From contig CAZDCF010000003.1 in the NCBI GenBank assembly GCA_964503895.1, positions 32,182 through 96,181 on the forward strand: a stretch of 64,000 nt of DNA, written 5' to 3'. Both the position numbers and the translations under genes were made by a program. Below are positions 37,223 to 45,161 of this stretch, piece by piece. The notes beneath the pieces were generated by a model. That model saw only the letters and a list, made by a program, of their open reading frames with translations. It was not told where the DNA came from and did not search any database. Position 1 is the stretch's first letter, and each line of letters opens with the position of its first letter. The stretch comes from Nitronereus sp964503895. Its GTDB lineage: Bacteria > Nitrospirota > Nitrospiria > Nitrospirales > UBA8639.

Positions 37223-38073
37223 TCCTCGATCGGATCCTTGAACATAAAAAAGCCGAATTGCGACGGAAGGAAAGTCGAGATTATCTGACGAGTCTCAAAC
37301 GCCAGATTGCTGACCAGCCAAGCCCACTGGGATTTATCAAGGCGCTAGAAGCAGCCTATACTCCAGACTCCCCTGCCCTCATCGCCGAAGTCAAAAAAGC
37401 ATCTCCTAGCCAAGGTTTGATGCGCCCAGATTTCAAAGACAGATTTAATCCTGTTGAGATTGCTCAAATGTATAAAAAACATGGAGCCGCTTCCATCTCG
37501 GTTCTGACAGATCAAGACTTTTTTCAAGGCTGCTTAGACTACCTAGCGCAAATCAAAGACCAGGTTGGATTACCCACCTTGAACAAGGAATTCATGGTTG
37601 ATGATATTCAATTTTACGAAGCCCGCGCATATGGAGCCGATGCCGTACTACTCATTGTTGCAGCACTTGACCAGGTTCAACTTGAGGACTTCTATGCAAT
37701 TGCCAAGGGCCTGGAATTGGACGTGCTTATTGAAACGCACCATGAGCGGGAAATTGATCGTGTATTAGAACGAATTCCCCAAGCCAAACTTATTGGCATT
37801 AATAACCGCGACCTCAAAACCTTTTCCACAGACTTAGCTATTACCAACAGATTGGCAAAGCGTGTTCCAGAGGATAAACTCATTGTCAGTGAAAGCGGCA
37901 TTTGCAAACGGGAAGATGTAGAAAAAATCCTAGAGGCCGGAGCCAAGGTCATCCTAGTTGGAGAATCACTCATACGCGCGGACAATACCGGCGAACAAAT
38001 TCAAAGCTTGTTAGCTACACCCCAGCCCGATGACGAAGGGGAAAAGGCAACCCAGAGCACTCGCTGGATTTAA
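37219..38073 (+). CDS. trpC: Indole-3-glycerol phosphate synthase
   Basis: The 284-residue TIM-barrel enzyme has the motifs LIAEVKKASPSQG, SVLTDQDFFQG, LNKEFMVDDIQ, IGINNRDLKTF and VSESGI. The catalytic Lys/Glu residues of the family fall within these. It overlaps trpD by 4 nt. The last 20 residues are a hydrophilic extension. It is separate from trpF, unlike the fused enterobacterial form. Confidence 0.95.
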   Translation: MILDRILEHKKAELRRKESRDYLTSLKRQIADQPSPLGFIKALEAAYTPDSPALIAEVKKASPSQGLMRPDFKDRFNPVEIAQMYKKHGAASISVLTDQDFFQGCLDYLAQIKDQVGLPTLNKEFMVDDIQFYEARAYGADAVLLIVAALDQVQLEDFYAIAKGLELDVLIETHHEREIDRVLERIPQAKLIGINNRDLKTFSTDLAITNRLAKRVPEDKLIVSESGICKREDVEKILEAGAKVILVGESLIRADNTGEQIQSLLATPQPDDEGEKATQSTRWI

Positions 38074-38282
38074 ACTTTATATATTTTTTCGGTAATTTGT
38101 GCGGTCATTCTACGGCAAATGGTCGGAGACAAAACCAATAAAAACCAGCGTACAAGTCTGGGGTTCAGCGTTCTCTGAGTAAAACCTCAAAACTGGATCC
38201 TCCTAAAACCCACGGGGATGACGAGGAATGAATGATAGATAGAGCACTAAATTCTAAGACTATACTTGTTTGATCACTATTT

Positions 38283-38918
38283 ATGAGCCAATGCAAAATT
38301 AAAATCTGCGGCATCACCAACCAAATAGATGCCCTTCATGCAGTTAATGCTGGGGCTGATGCCTTGGGTTTTATCTTCTACAATAAAAGCCCGCGCTATG
38401 TAAGCCCCAATGTGGTGAAATCCATTGTGGCTGATTTACCACCATTTGTCTTACCTATTGGAGTCTTCGTGAATGAAGAAGCAAAAGTAGTGCGTGACAT
38501 TGTCGATGAATGCGGCCTAGTCTTGGCTCAAATTCATGGTGACGAAACTGCAGACTTTTGTGAAACCCTCAGACGACCAGTGATACGTGGCATCCGCCTC
38601 CGAGACCGCAATACGTTTTTGGCTATGGCTGAATACAAAGGTAGAGCAAGAATTCGTGGTTTTGTCTTGGATGCCTTCTCTCAGGATTCGTACGGAGGAA
38701 CTGGAAAAACGGCCGATTGGGAATTGGCAAAAGAAGCCGCACGGTCATTTTCCTTTTTCCTCGCCGGCGGGCTAACACCAGATAACGCACAAGAGGCTAT
38801 TCGAAAAGTTTACCCCTATGGAGTCGATGTTAACAGCGGCGTAGAATCCAGTCCAGGCAAGAAGGATCCGGCCAAAGTTCAAGCATTTATTCAAGCCGTC
38901 AAACTTGTCTCTCCCTAG
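38283..38918 (+). CDS. trpF: Phosphoribosylanthranilate isomerase
   Basis: The 211-residue TIM barrel shows KICGITN with the catalytic Cys, GADALGFIFYNKSPRYV, IGVFVNE and LAGGLTPDNAQEAI, ending with GVDVNSGVES. It performs the Amadori rearrangement between TrpD and TrpC. A 209-nt gap separates it from trpC; I see no definite promoter there, but the gap may make trpFBA a separate unit. Confidence 0.95.
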   Translation: MSQCKIKICGITNQIDALHAVNAGADALGFIFYNKSPRYVSPNVVKSIVADLPPFVLPIGVFVNEEAKVVRDIVDECGLVLAQIHGDETADFCETLRRPVIRGIRLRDRNTFLAMAEYKGRARIRGFVLDAFSQDSYGGTGKTADWELAKEAARSFSFFLAGGLTPDNAQEAIRKVYPYGVDVNSGVESSPGKKDPAKVQAFIQAVKLVSP

Positions 38919-38975
38919 ATGCAATAGCTATACTTTCCCCAGCAAAAATCTTTATTAAGTGAACTATAGATAGTT

Positions 38976-40169
38976 ATGCCATCCATTCCAGGTAAAAGAG
39001 GACGCTTCGGCAGATATGGGGGACAATACATTCCTGAGACCCTCATGCCTGCAATATTGGAGCTTGAGAAAATCTATGCCCAAGTACACCGAGATCGATC
39101 GTTTCAAAAAGAATTTCAAGAGTATTTAAAACAATATGTCGGTCGACCTACCCCACTTTATTTCGCTCAACAACTCACCAAAATTCTGGGCGGGGCGAAA
39201 ATCTACTTAAAGCGCGAGGACCTCTGTCATACCGGAGCGCACAAAATTAACAACGCCGTAGGACAAGCTTTAATGACTCACCGCATGAAAAAGCGCCGTA
39301 TCATTGCAGAAACTGGTGCTGGCCAACACGGTGTAGCCGTTGCAACGGTCTGCTCAATGTTTGGACTTGAAGCTGAAATCTATATGGGTACGGAGGACAT
39401 GGAACGCCAAGCTTTGAATGTCTTCCGCATGCGATTGCTTGGCGCCACGGTCACAGGAGTCGATGCGGGAAGCCGCACATTGAAAGATGCTATTAGCGAA
39501 GCCATGCGGGATTGGACAACAAATGTTCGTACGACCCACTATTTACTTGGGTCGGTATTAGGCGCCCACCCTTACCCTATGATGATTCGTGATTTTCAAT
39601 CGGTAATTGGACGGGAGGCCCGCAAACAAATTCTTCTGGCGGAAGGACAACTTCCCCACTGCCTAGTTGCATGCGTAGGCGGAGGCAGCAATAGTATCGG
39701 CCTATTCTACCCATTTATTAAAGATAAGAATGTGCAAATGGTGGGAGTCGAAGCCGGCGGCCTAGGATTGGAAAGTGGCAAACACGCATCGCGTTTTTCT
39801 GGTGGAAGCCCAGGAGTCCTTCATGGCACCATGACCTACCTGCTGCAAGATAAAGATGGTCAAGTAAATCTCACGCATTCCATTTCCGCTGGGCTTGATT
39901 ACGCCGCAGTTGGACCTGAACATGCCATGCATCATGATTCTGGACGCATTCGCTACACGTCAGCAAATGATCAAGAAGCTCTTGAAGCCTTTGACCTGCT
40001 TTCCCGTGAGGAAGGAATTATCCCCGCGTTGGAAAGCGCTCATGCAGTAGCAGAAGTTTTGAAGCTGGCTCCGAAGATGAAGAAGAACCAAATCCTCATC
40101 ATGAACCTTTCGGGACGCGGTGATAAGGACGTTAATCAAATTGCTCGAATGCGCGGCATTTCTCTCTAA
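38976..40169 (+). CDS. trpB: Tryptophan synthase beta chain
   Basis: The 397-residue PLP enzyme has the N-terminal FGRYGGQYIPETLMPAI, the PLP lysine in HTGAHKINNAVGQA, GAGQHGVA and the phosphate-binding loop GGGSNSIG. It is the major TrpB1 type with the partner trpA gene 2 nt downstream. It condenses indole with serine. Confidence 0.97.
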   Translation: MPSIPGKRGRFGRYGGQYIPETLMPAILELEKIYAQVHRDRSFQKEFQEYLKQYVGRPTPLYFAQQLTKILGGAKIYLKREDLCHTGAHKINNAVGQALMTHRMKKRRIIAETGAGQHGVAVATVCSMFGLEAEIYMGTEDMERQALNVFRMRLLGATVTGVDAGSRTLKDAISEAMRDWTTNVRTTHYLLGSVLGAHPYPMMIRDFQSVIGREARKQILLAEGQLPHCLVACVGGGSNSIGLFYPFIKDKNVQMVGVEAGGLGLESGKHASRFSGGSPGVLHGTMTYLLQDKDGQVNLTHSISAGLDYAAVGPEHAMHHDSGRIRYTSANDQEALEAFDLLSREEGIIPALESAHAVAEVLKLAPKMKKNQILIMNLSGRGDKDVNQIARMRGISL

Positions 40170-40171
40170 AT

Positions 40172-41002
40172 ATGCTCTCTACTAGTAATCGCATAACTCA
40201 AACATTTGAGAAACTTCGCCAAAAGGCTGAGACGGCTTTGATTCCATACATTATGGCCGGAGATCCTTCTCTGGCTGAAACAGAATCTCTCGTCCTGGCC
40301 TTGGAACAAGCTGGGGCAGACCTTATTGAACTCGGGGTTCCTTTTTCTGATCCCATTGCCGATGGACCAGTAATTCAAAAAGCTGCTGAGCGCGCATTAT
40401 TATCAGGCACTTCGCTTCGTCGCATTCTTGACACCGTAAAAACTTTACGGACTAAGACTCAAATTCCGCTCATTCTGATGACATATTACAACACAATCAT
40501 GGCCATGGGCGAAGAAACCTTTTGTCAAGAGGCCGTAGCGGCAGGAGTTGATGGAATTATTGTTCCAGACATGCCACCAGAAGAAGCTGATACCTTGCAT
40601 CAAGCCGCGCAAGTTCACGGCCCTTGCCTCATTTATCTTTTAGCCCCAACGGGTACGACCCTTCGAATAACTGAAGTCATCCGACGAACTCAAGGTTTTA
40701 TTTATTATGTCTCGATTACCGGTATCACCGGTGCTAAACTTCAGGGATTAACAGACGTTGAAAAGAATGTTCGGGCATTGCAAAAGAAATCTAAGAAACC
40801 CATTGCCGTGGGATTTGGCATTGCCACACCAGAGGATGCCAAGCACATGGCGTCTTTTGCGGATGGAGTCATTGTAGGTAGCGCCTTGGTCAAAAAGATC
40901 GCAGAATATCAACAAGACCCCTCTTTAATTCAGCATGTCTCCACCTTTATCCAACAACTCAAATTTGCCATTCGATCAAATGGCTACTCCACAAGACCAT
41001 AG
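40172..41002 (+). CDS. trpA: Tryptophan synthase alpha chain
   Basis: The 276-residue TIM barrel has ELGVPFSDPIADGPVIQKA with the catalytic acid, MTYYNTIMAMG, IVPDMPPEEAD, LLAPTGT and VGFGIATPEDA, and GVIVGSALVKKI. It releases indole from indole-3-glycerol phosphate and channels it to TrpB. It ends the tryptophan cluster; only a pyrimidine-rich stretch and no clear terminator follow. Confidence 0.96.
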   Translation: MLSTSNRITQTFEKLRQKAETALIPYIMAGDPSLAETESLVLALEQAGADLIELGVPFSDPIADGPVIQKAAERALLSGTSLRRILDTVKTLRTKTQIPLILMTYYNTIMAMGEETFCQEAVAAGVDGIIVPDMPPEEADTLHQAAQVHGPCLIYLLAPTGTTLRITEVIRRTQGFIYYVSITGITGAKLQGLTDVEKNVRALQKKSKKPIAVGFGIATPEDAKHMASFADGVIVGSALVKKIAEYQQDPSLIQHVSTFIQQLKFAIRSNGYSTRP

Positions 41003-41106
41003 CCCTTTTCCCCTCTTTCCTTTTTTTGTCCAAGCCATGGACACCAGAACAGTAATGAGGGCGTGAGAACAATATCTCGAAATAGTCGTAGCGCCGGTTC
41101 GATACA

Positions 41107-42540
41107 ATGGCCATCTCAATTAAACATCTTTCCCAAGTTCTTACAGAACTCAAACCAGCAATTACCGGCGGGAAAATTCGAAAAATCTTTCAACCGTGCC
41201 CTGACTCGCTCTCGCTGGAAATTCGACGGCCAGGTCAGACCACTACGCTGTTTATTTCCACTCACCCGCAAACCGCACGGCTCCACGCTTTAACCCAACG
41301 GCTACCCAACCTAAAAACACCTCCCTCGTTCTGCCAGTATTTGCGGAGTCATATCCTAAACGCTCAAATTATCAATGTCCGTCAGGTGCCGAATGACCGC
41401 GTCATTGTTTGTAATCTTTTGGTAAAACAAGAAGAATATGATCTTGTTGTAGCACTCACAGGGCGTTCTGCTAACATTATTCTTTTGGACCAACATCACA
41501 ACGTTCTCCGAACGTTAAAGCCAGAGACTCAAGCATCACAACGAATTCAACAATATTCTGATTTTCTCGAGAAGCAACGATACAGTGAACCCGAGAAAAG
41601 ACTCCACATAGAATCACCTACCCAGACATTGCCCATCTCAACCATGCTGGAAAAAACGTACCTTGAACTCCAGCAACAAGAGGCACAGCGCCAACAGCAG
41701 CAGCAGCAGCTAGCCACTTTGCGGAAAGCCATAAAGAAAGTAGGGCGACGCATACAATCCCTCACACAAAATCTTGAGAAAACTCAACGATATTGCGAAT
41801 ATGGCCGCTACGGAGAACTCCTCAAAGGACACCTGGGGAAGATCTACAAAGGGCAGGCCCAAATCACGATCGTGGATTATTATGATGATGGCCTTCCGGA
41901 ATTGACCTTACCATTAAACCCTGCAAGAGACGCCACGTGGAATTTAAAAGATTATTTTCGTAAACATCGAAAATTCACTGGTGCGGAAAGAGAAATTCGT
42001 CCACGACTTCAACAGGCAAAAAACGATCTTGAAAAACTGACTCATGAATTTCAAGATACTGAAAGTGGAGAGATGAAACTACTAGAGAGTCCAAAAGAAA
42101 ATATCAAACCAACTCGGGCTTCCGGGCTCCCCACCAAAACAAAAACGGCCTTACCTTATCGTCGCTATATTTCAGAAGGAGGGTTTGTCATTTTGGTTGG
42201 CAAAAGCTCGAAGGGCAATGACGTATTAACCTTTAAAGTGTCAAAGCAAGATGACATGTGGCTTCACGCCCGCGGAACACCAGGCTCCCACGTAATTATC
42301 GAATTGGAAAAGAAAAAACCGATTCCATCGGAAGCCTTAAAGGACGCGGCGAATCTGGCTTTGTTCTACAGCGATTTGCGGAAAAGCGGAAAAGGTGAAG
42401 TCATTTACACATTGCGAAAAAATGTCCGAAAACCCAAAGGCGCAAAACCCGGTTCAGTTACAGTAATTCAAGAAAAAACCATCTGGGTTTACGTTGACCA
42501 AATCCGATTGGATCGCCTCAAAAATTCTGTTGCCTCTTAA
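41107..42540 (+). CDS. NFACT-family protein (RqcH/NEMF/FbpA-like), short form
   Basis: The 477-residue protein has an NFACT-N domain (about residues 1-180, including NDRVIVCNL with an Asp-Arg pair), a coiled helical middle with a Gln-rich run (residues 190-205), and an NFACT-R domain (about 350-460) with GKSSKGND and DMWLHARGTPGSHV. RqcH proteins bind stalled 50S-peptidyl-tRNA and add alanine tails. This one is about 100 residues shorter than B. subtilis RqcH, and I see no separate C-terminal domain. A tailing role is plausible, not shown. Confidence 0.82.
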   Translation: MAISIKHLSQVLTELKPAITGGKIRKIFQPCPDSLSLEIRRPGQTTTLFISTHPQTARLHALTQRLPNLKTPPSFCQYLRSHILNAQIINVRQVPNDRVIVCNLLVKQEEYDLVVALTGRSANIILLDQHHNVLRTLKPETQASQRIQQYSDFLEKQRYSEPEKRLHIESPTQTLPISTMLEKTYLELQQQEAQRQQQQQQLATLRKAIKKVGRRIQSLTQNLEKTQRYCEYGRYGELLKGHLGKIYKGQAQITIVDYYDDGLPELTLPLNPARDATWNLKDYFRKHRKFTGAEREIRPRLQQAKNDLEKLTHEFQDTESGEMKLLESPKENIKPTRASGLPTKTKTALPYRRYISEGGFVILVGKSSKGNDVLTFKVSKQDDMWLHARGTPGSHVIIELEKKKPIPSEALKDAANLALFYSDLRKSGKGEVIYTLRKNVRKPKGAKPGSVTVIQEKTIWVYVDQIRLDRLKNSVAS

Positions 42541-42608
42541 TCATTTCGAGACTTCAAAACCATCTGCTTATGAGGCTTTCACAATAAAACAGCCGATGCC
42601 GGCCCACT

Positions 42609-43265
42609 TTAAGAAGAGGAAAGACTCTTATAATCGAGAACCACGGTCTTTCCAGAAGAGTATAACATTGGTGAACTTGCATCTTCGATAGCTGCTGCAT
42701 CTGGCGAAAAAGAAAACTGGACGTCTCTCAGACCAGTTGGGTCAGGAACTCCCCCCCCTCGGTTACCTTTTTGAAATATGATTGCAGGTCCTTTACGTTT
42801 GTGACCTAACTCTTTGATGGTCAAATACAACCATTCATCTTTGATATAAATCGTCCCAGCTGTCCTCTTTTTCTGAGAATCCGCATAATATGATCTCTGA
42901 AAGACCACCAGTTCTTCTGGTGTGACTTGGGACATGGCAGACACCACATGCGGGACTAGAGCTTCCACATCTTCATCGGAAAACACAGGAACAGCATTCG
43001 CTTCCTCGCGCAACAGCCTTTCGATAATGCCTTGAGAGAATTGAAACCTTAACCCGGACAAAATTTTTCGAACCAGATCAGGCGAGAATTCCTTGGGATG
43101 GGATGCCCGAAATGACTCTTCCTTCACCCATTCGAGGTATATTTGGCTTTGAGAGTCTTTGTGAATCATCGTCTGGATTCCTGACCCAAGACAGCCTGTC
43201 AAAATGTGGCAGAATATCAGTCCCAAAAACACACCAGCTAAAATAGAACGTACTTGAATACTCAT
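42609..43265 (-). CDS. Predicted lipoprotein of unknown function
   Basis: The first 25 residues form a signal peptide ending in the lipobox LTGC, giving a lipid-anchored mature protein of about 193 residues. The middle contains the segment ANAVPVFSDEDVEALVPHVVSAM. The C-terminal half is beta-rich, with WLYLTIKELGHKRKGPAIIF. No family recognised. It converges on the NFACT gene, and its start faces the leader of the urea operon 160 nt away. Confidence 0.7.
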   Translation of the reverse strand: MSIQVRSILAGVFLGLIFCHILTGCLGSGIQTMIHKDSQSQIYLEWVKEESFRASHPKEFSPDLVRKILSGLRFQFSQGIIERLLREEANAVPVFSDEDVEALVPHVVSAMSQVTPEELVVFQRSYYADSQKKRTAGTIYIKDEWLYLTIKELGHKRKGPAIIFQKGNRGGGVPDPTGLRDVQFSFSPDAAAIEDASSPMLYSSGKTVVLDYKSLSSS

Positions 43266-43425
43266 GCTATAATCTCTTTATGGTAAAATACCCCTTTGTC
43301 AGCCCTTATTCTGATTCATGGCCTTCCAAAGATACAGAAGATGGGGCGAGCATGACAAATTGGTTAATCTTTGAATATCCAACAAAAGGAGGCATATAAA
43401 GTTGCCCCCCGAAACCAGTAAACCC

Positions 43426-43454
43426 TTGACACAACAAATATAATCCGCTATAAG
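43426..43454 (+). promoter_or_regulatory. Sigma70-type promoter of the porin-urea operon
   Basis: A perfect TTGACA is followed after 17 bp by TATAAG. It is the best promoter on this side of the window. Transcription should begin near 43461, just before the first leader hairpin, leaving a leader of about 400 nt. Confidence 0.8.
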
Positions 43455-43464
43455 CCCCAGTGGT

Positions 43465-43559
43465 AGGGAGAACGAGGGTGTTCTCTTTGTTTCGAAAAAG
43501 CGGGCAGGACACTGACGTCCTTTTGGTTTGGAACATACGACCGAAAGGACTTTTTTTTT
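43465..43559 (+). promoter_or_regulatory. ANTAR-target-like antitermination module, copy 1
   Basis: P1 is GAGAAC/GTTCTC (43468-43473, 43480-43485), extendable by wobble pairs, with six-base loop GAGGGT. After a 20-nt linker, P2 is AGGAC/GTCCT (43506-43510, 43517-43521) with loop ACTGAC, so A is at loop position 1 and G at 4. The 3' arm of P2 is also the start of the terminator stem: GTCCTTTTGGT (43517-43527) pairs with ACCGAAAGGAC (43540-43550), followed by nine T. P2 and terminator exclude each other. P1 has G rather than A at loop position 1. Confidence 0.72.
43517..43559 (+). terminator. Intrinsic terminator 1 in the urea-operon leader
   Basis: An 11-bp stem (one G-T pair) with a 12-nt loop runs into nine consecutive T. 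It is located about 305 nt before the porin start codon, so by default it would stop transcription of the operon. Confidence 0.85.
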
Positions 43560-43625
43560 GTTTAAAGCCTTGCGAGTTTGCTTTTTGTTTGATTCGCGGG
43601 GAACAACAATGCGTAGTCTTTTAGA

Positions 43626-43716
43626 GGAAGACGAAGACGTTTTCCACAATTCCAAAAATATAGTTTGGACAATGGTGTCCTTTTGATCAGGAAATCGGGT
43701 CAAAAGGATTTTTTTT
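43626..43716 (+). promoter_or_regulatory. ANTAR-target-like antitermination module, copy 2
   Basis: P1 is GGAAGAC/GTTTTCC (43626-43632, 43639-43645), 7 bp including a G-T pair, with six-base loop GAAGAC. After a 21-nt linker, P2 is GGAC/GTCC (43667-43670, 43677-43680) with loop AATGGT, again A1 and G4. The terminator stem TCCTTTTGATC (43678-43688) pairs with GGGTCAAAAGGA (43698-43708 region, with wobble), followed by eight T. Order, loop sizes and linker length repeat those of copy 1, about 160 nt upstream, although the sequences differ outside the P2/terminator core. Confidence 0.7.
43678..43716 (+). terminator. Intrinsic terminator 2 in the urea-operon leader
   Basis: A stem of about 11 bp with an A/T-rich lower part and a 9-nt loop is followed by eight T. 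It is the second default stop in the same leader. Confidence 0.82.
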
Positions 43717-43864
43717 ACCTTACTAGAATTGGTCAGCCCAAAGGAGCACCTACTCCCGCTCGGCTTGTAAGCCAAAAGAACAAACACAATAGCCCAGCTA
43801 TGATAAACGTTTTAAGTTTTAGAGTAACACCAGAGTCTAAATTCTGACCAGGAGGATGCCTCTT

Positions 43865-45100
43865 ATGAAAAAAATCTTTCACTCTATGACCTATGTGACC
43901 TTTATAACAATTTTTCTCTTTGCCCCGCAGGTTTTGGCTGGCGGAAAGCTCCAAATTGACGATACCAAATCATGGAATATCGGTGCGGGAATGCGTGCCA
44001 GTTATGCCGCAACTGAAGATGCCGCACCCAATGGCACCAATTGGAGCTCCGATTTTGTTACAGAAAATATGCGGTTATATATGAATGGCCAGCTCAGCGA
44101 ATATATGAAAATGGAGTTTAATACAGACTGTACGAATTGCATGGGCTCAAATTCGAGTGGAACGATGATTGTTCTTGATGCTATCGCAAAATTTGAATTC
44201 AGCCCGTATTTCAATGTATGGGCTGGTCGCCTCCTCGTGCCAATCGATCGTGCAGAGCTCGACGGACCCTATTACCAAAATACTTTTGATTTCAATAAGA
44301 CTCCATTTTATCCCCAAGACTTCGGAAATCCTGGTGCCGGCCTTGGTAGTCCTAGTGCAGGAAATGGCGCTGCCGCTGGACGATTTGGCCGCGACGACGG
44401 AATCAACATCTGGGGAGCACTGTCAGAAGATAAGCGCCTGACATATGTCGTTGGAGTTTTTGATGGTCTGGATGGACTCGCCAATAGGGATGGTAGCCCA
44501 CTTTGGGCAGGACGCTTTACATACAACTTTTTAGAGATCGAGAAAAATCCCGGCTACTACACTAGTAGCACGTACTACGGCAACGGCGGCGACATTTTTA
44601 CAGTGGCCTTTGTCATCCAGCACCAATCAGGTGGAGCGGGCAGCGCAGCTAATCCTGGGAACTTCACCGGATGGAGCACAGATGCCCTCTATGAACGAGT
44701 CCTTTCTGATAAAAGTGTGATGACCTTGGAAGGCGAAATTAAAGTGTTTGATGCAGATCTCGGCGCGACAGCTTTAACCGAAGGCAATGATTGCTTTTGT
44801 ATTTTTGAGGGTCACGCCTGGACCGCCACAGGGTTATACCTCCTTCCCCAAGATGTCGGCATGGGACCATTAAAGGGGAAACTCCAACCTTATGCCCGTT
44901 TCACGGAAAACGTCCCCGATAATAGTCCAGCCCGGGACGAATACGAAATCGGGCTCAATTATGTGATTGATGGTCATAATGCTCGGGTTTCCTTGTTCTA
45001 CCAATATGGCGATATCTCCACAAAAGGACGAACCTATCTACCCACAACAACTGGAGATGAGGTGTCCCGCATTGCGCTTGCGGTTCAATTGCAATTGTAA
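43865..45100 (+). CDS. Outer-membrane porin, probably for urea or short-chain amides
   Basis: The ATG at 43865 is 9 nt after GGAGG and is preferred over an ATG that abuts that site. A signal peptide (about residues 1-26, QVLAGG) precedes a 385-residue beta-barrel-like sequence with alternating aromatic strands, a terminal hydrophobic strand ending in VQLQL, and WAGRLLVPIDRAEL as in OprO/OprP-type porins. Being first in the urtABCDE-ure operon, behind the regulated leader, suggests diffusion of urea across the outer membrane. Porins are known beside Urt/Fmd systems in other bacteria. Substrate is inferred from context. Confidence 0.8.
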   Translation: MKKIFHSMTYVTFITIFLFAPQVLAGGKLQIDDTKSWNIGAGMRASYAATEDAAPNGTNWSSDFVTENMRLYMNGQLSEYMKMEFNTDCTNCMGSNSSGTMIVLDAIAKFEFSPYFNVWAGRLLVPIDRAELDGPYYQNTFDFNKTPFYPQDFGNPGAGLGSPSAGNGAAAGRFGRDDGINIWGALSEDKRLTYVVGVFDGLDGLANRDGSPLWAGRFTYNFLEIEKNPGYYTSSTYYGNGGDIFTVAFVIQHQSGGAGSAANPGNFTGWSTDALYERVLSDKSVMTLEGEIKVFDADLGATALTEGNDCFCIFEGHAWTATGLYLLPQDVGMGPLKGKLQPYARFTENVPDNSPARDEYEIGLNYVIDGHNARVSLFYQYGDISTKGRTYLPTTTGDEVSRIALAVQLQL

Positions 45101-45161
45101 TTATGCCTATCTCTTTATTGCAAAAGCCTGTTGACTATTTTGAAAACAACCGGAGGTTGAC

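Larger units (their letters stand above)
43266..43864 (+). other. Long regulatory region and 5' leader of the porin-urea operon
   Basis: The 599 nt between the lipoprotein and the porin carry no acceptable ORF. They contain a consensus promoter (43426-43454), then a leader of about 400 nt with two tandem modules of paired six-base-loop hairpins and intrinsic terminators (43465-43559 and 43626-43716). About 135 nt of untranslated sequence follow before the GGAGG ribosome site at 43851-43855. Confidence 0.8.

Noticed and set aside
43461..43720. Guanidine (ykkC or mini-ykkC) or glutamine riboswitch in the urea leader
   Set aside because: The hairpin loops are not ACGR and I cannot find the conserved core segments of those riboswitches. 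The paired six-base loops with A1/G4 fit ANTAR targets better.
43299..43787. 162-codon minus-strand ORF and a 76-codon ORF inside it, across the urea leader
   Set aside because: They cover the promoter and both terminators, have odd Lys/Ser/Cys-rich composition and no ribosome site. The T-tracts of the terminators create Lys runs on this strand.
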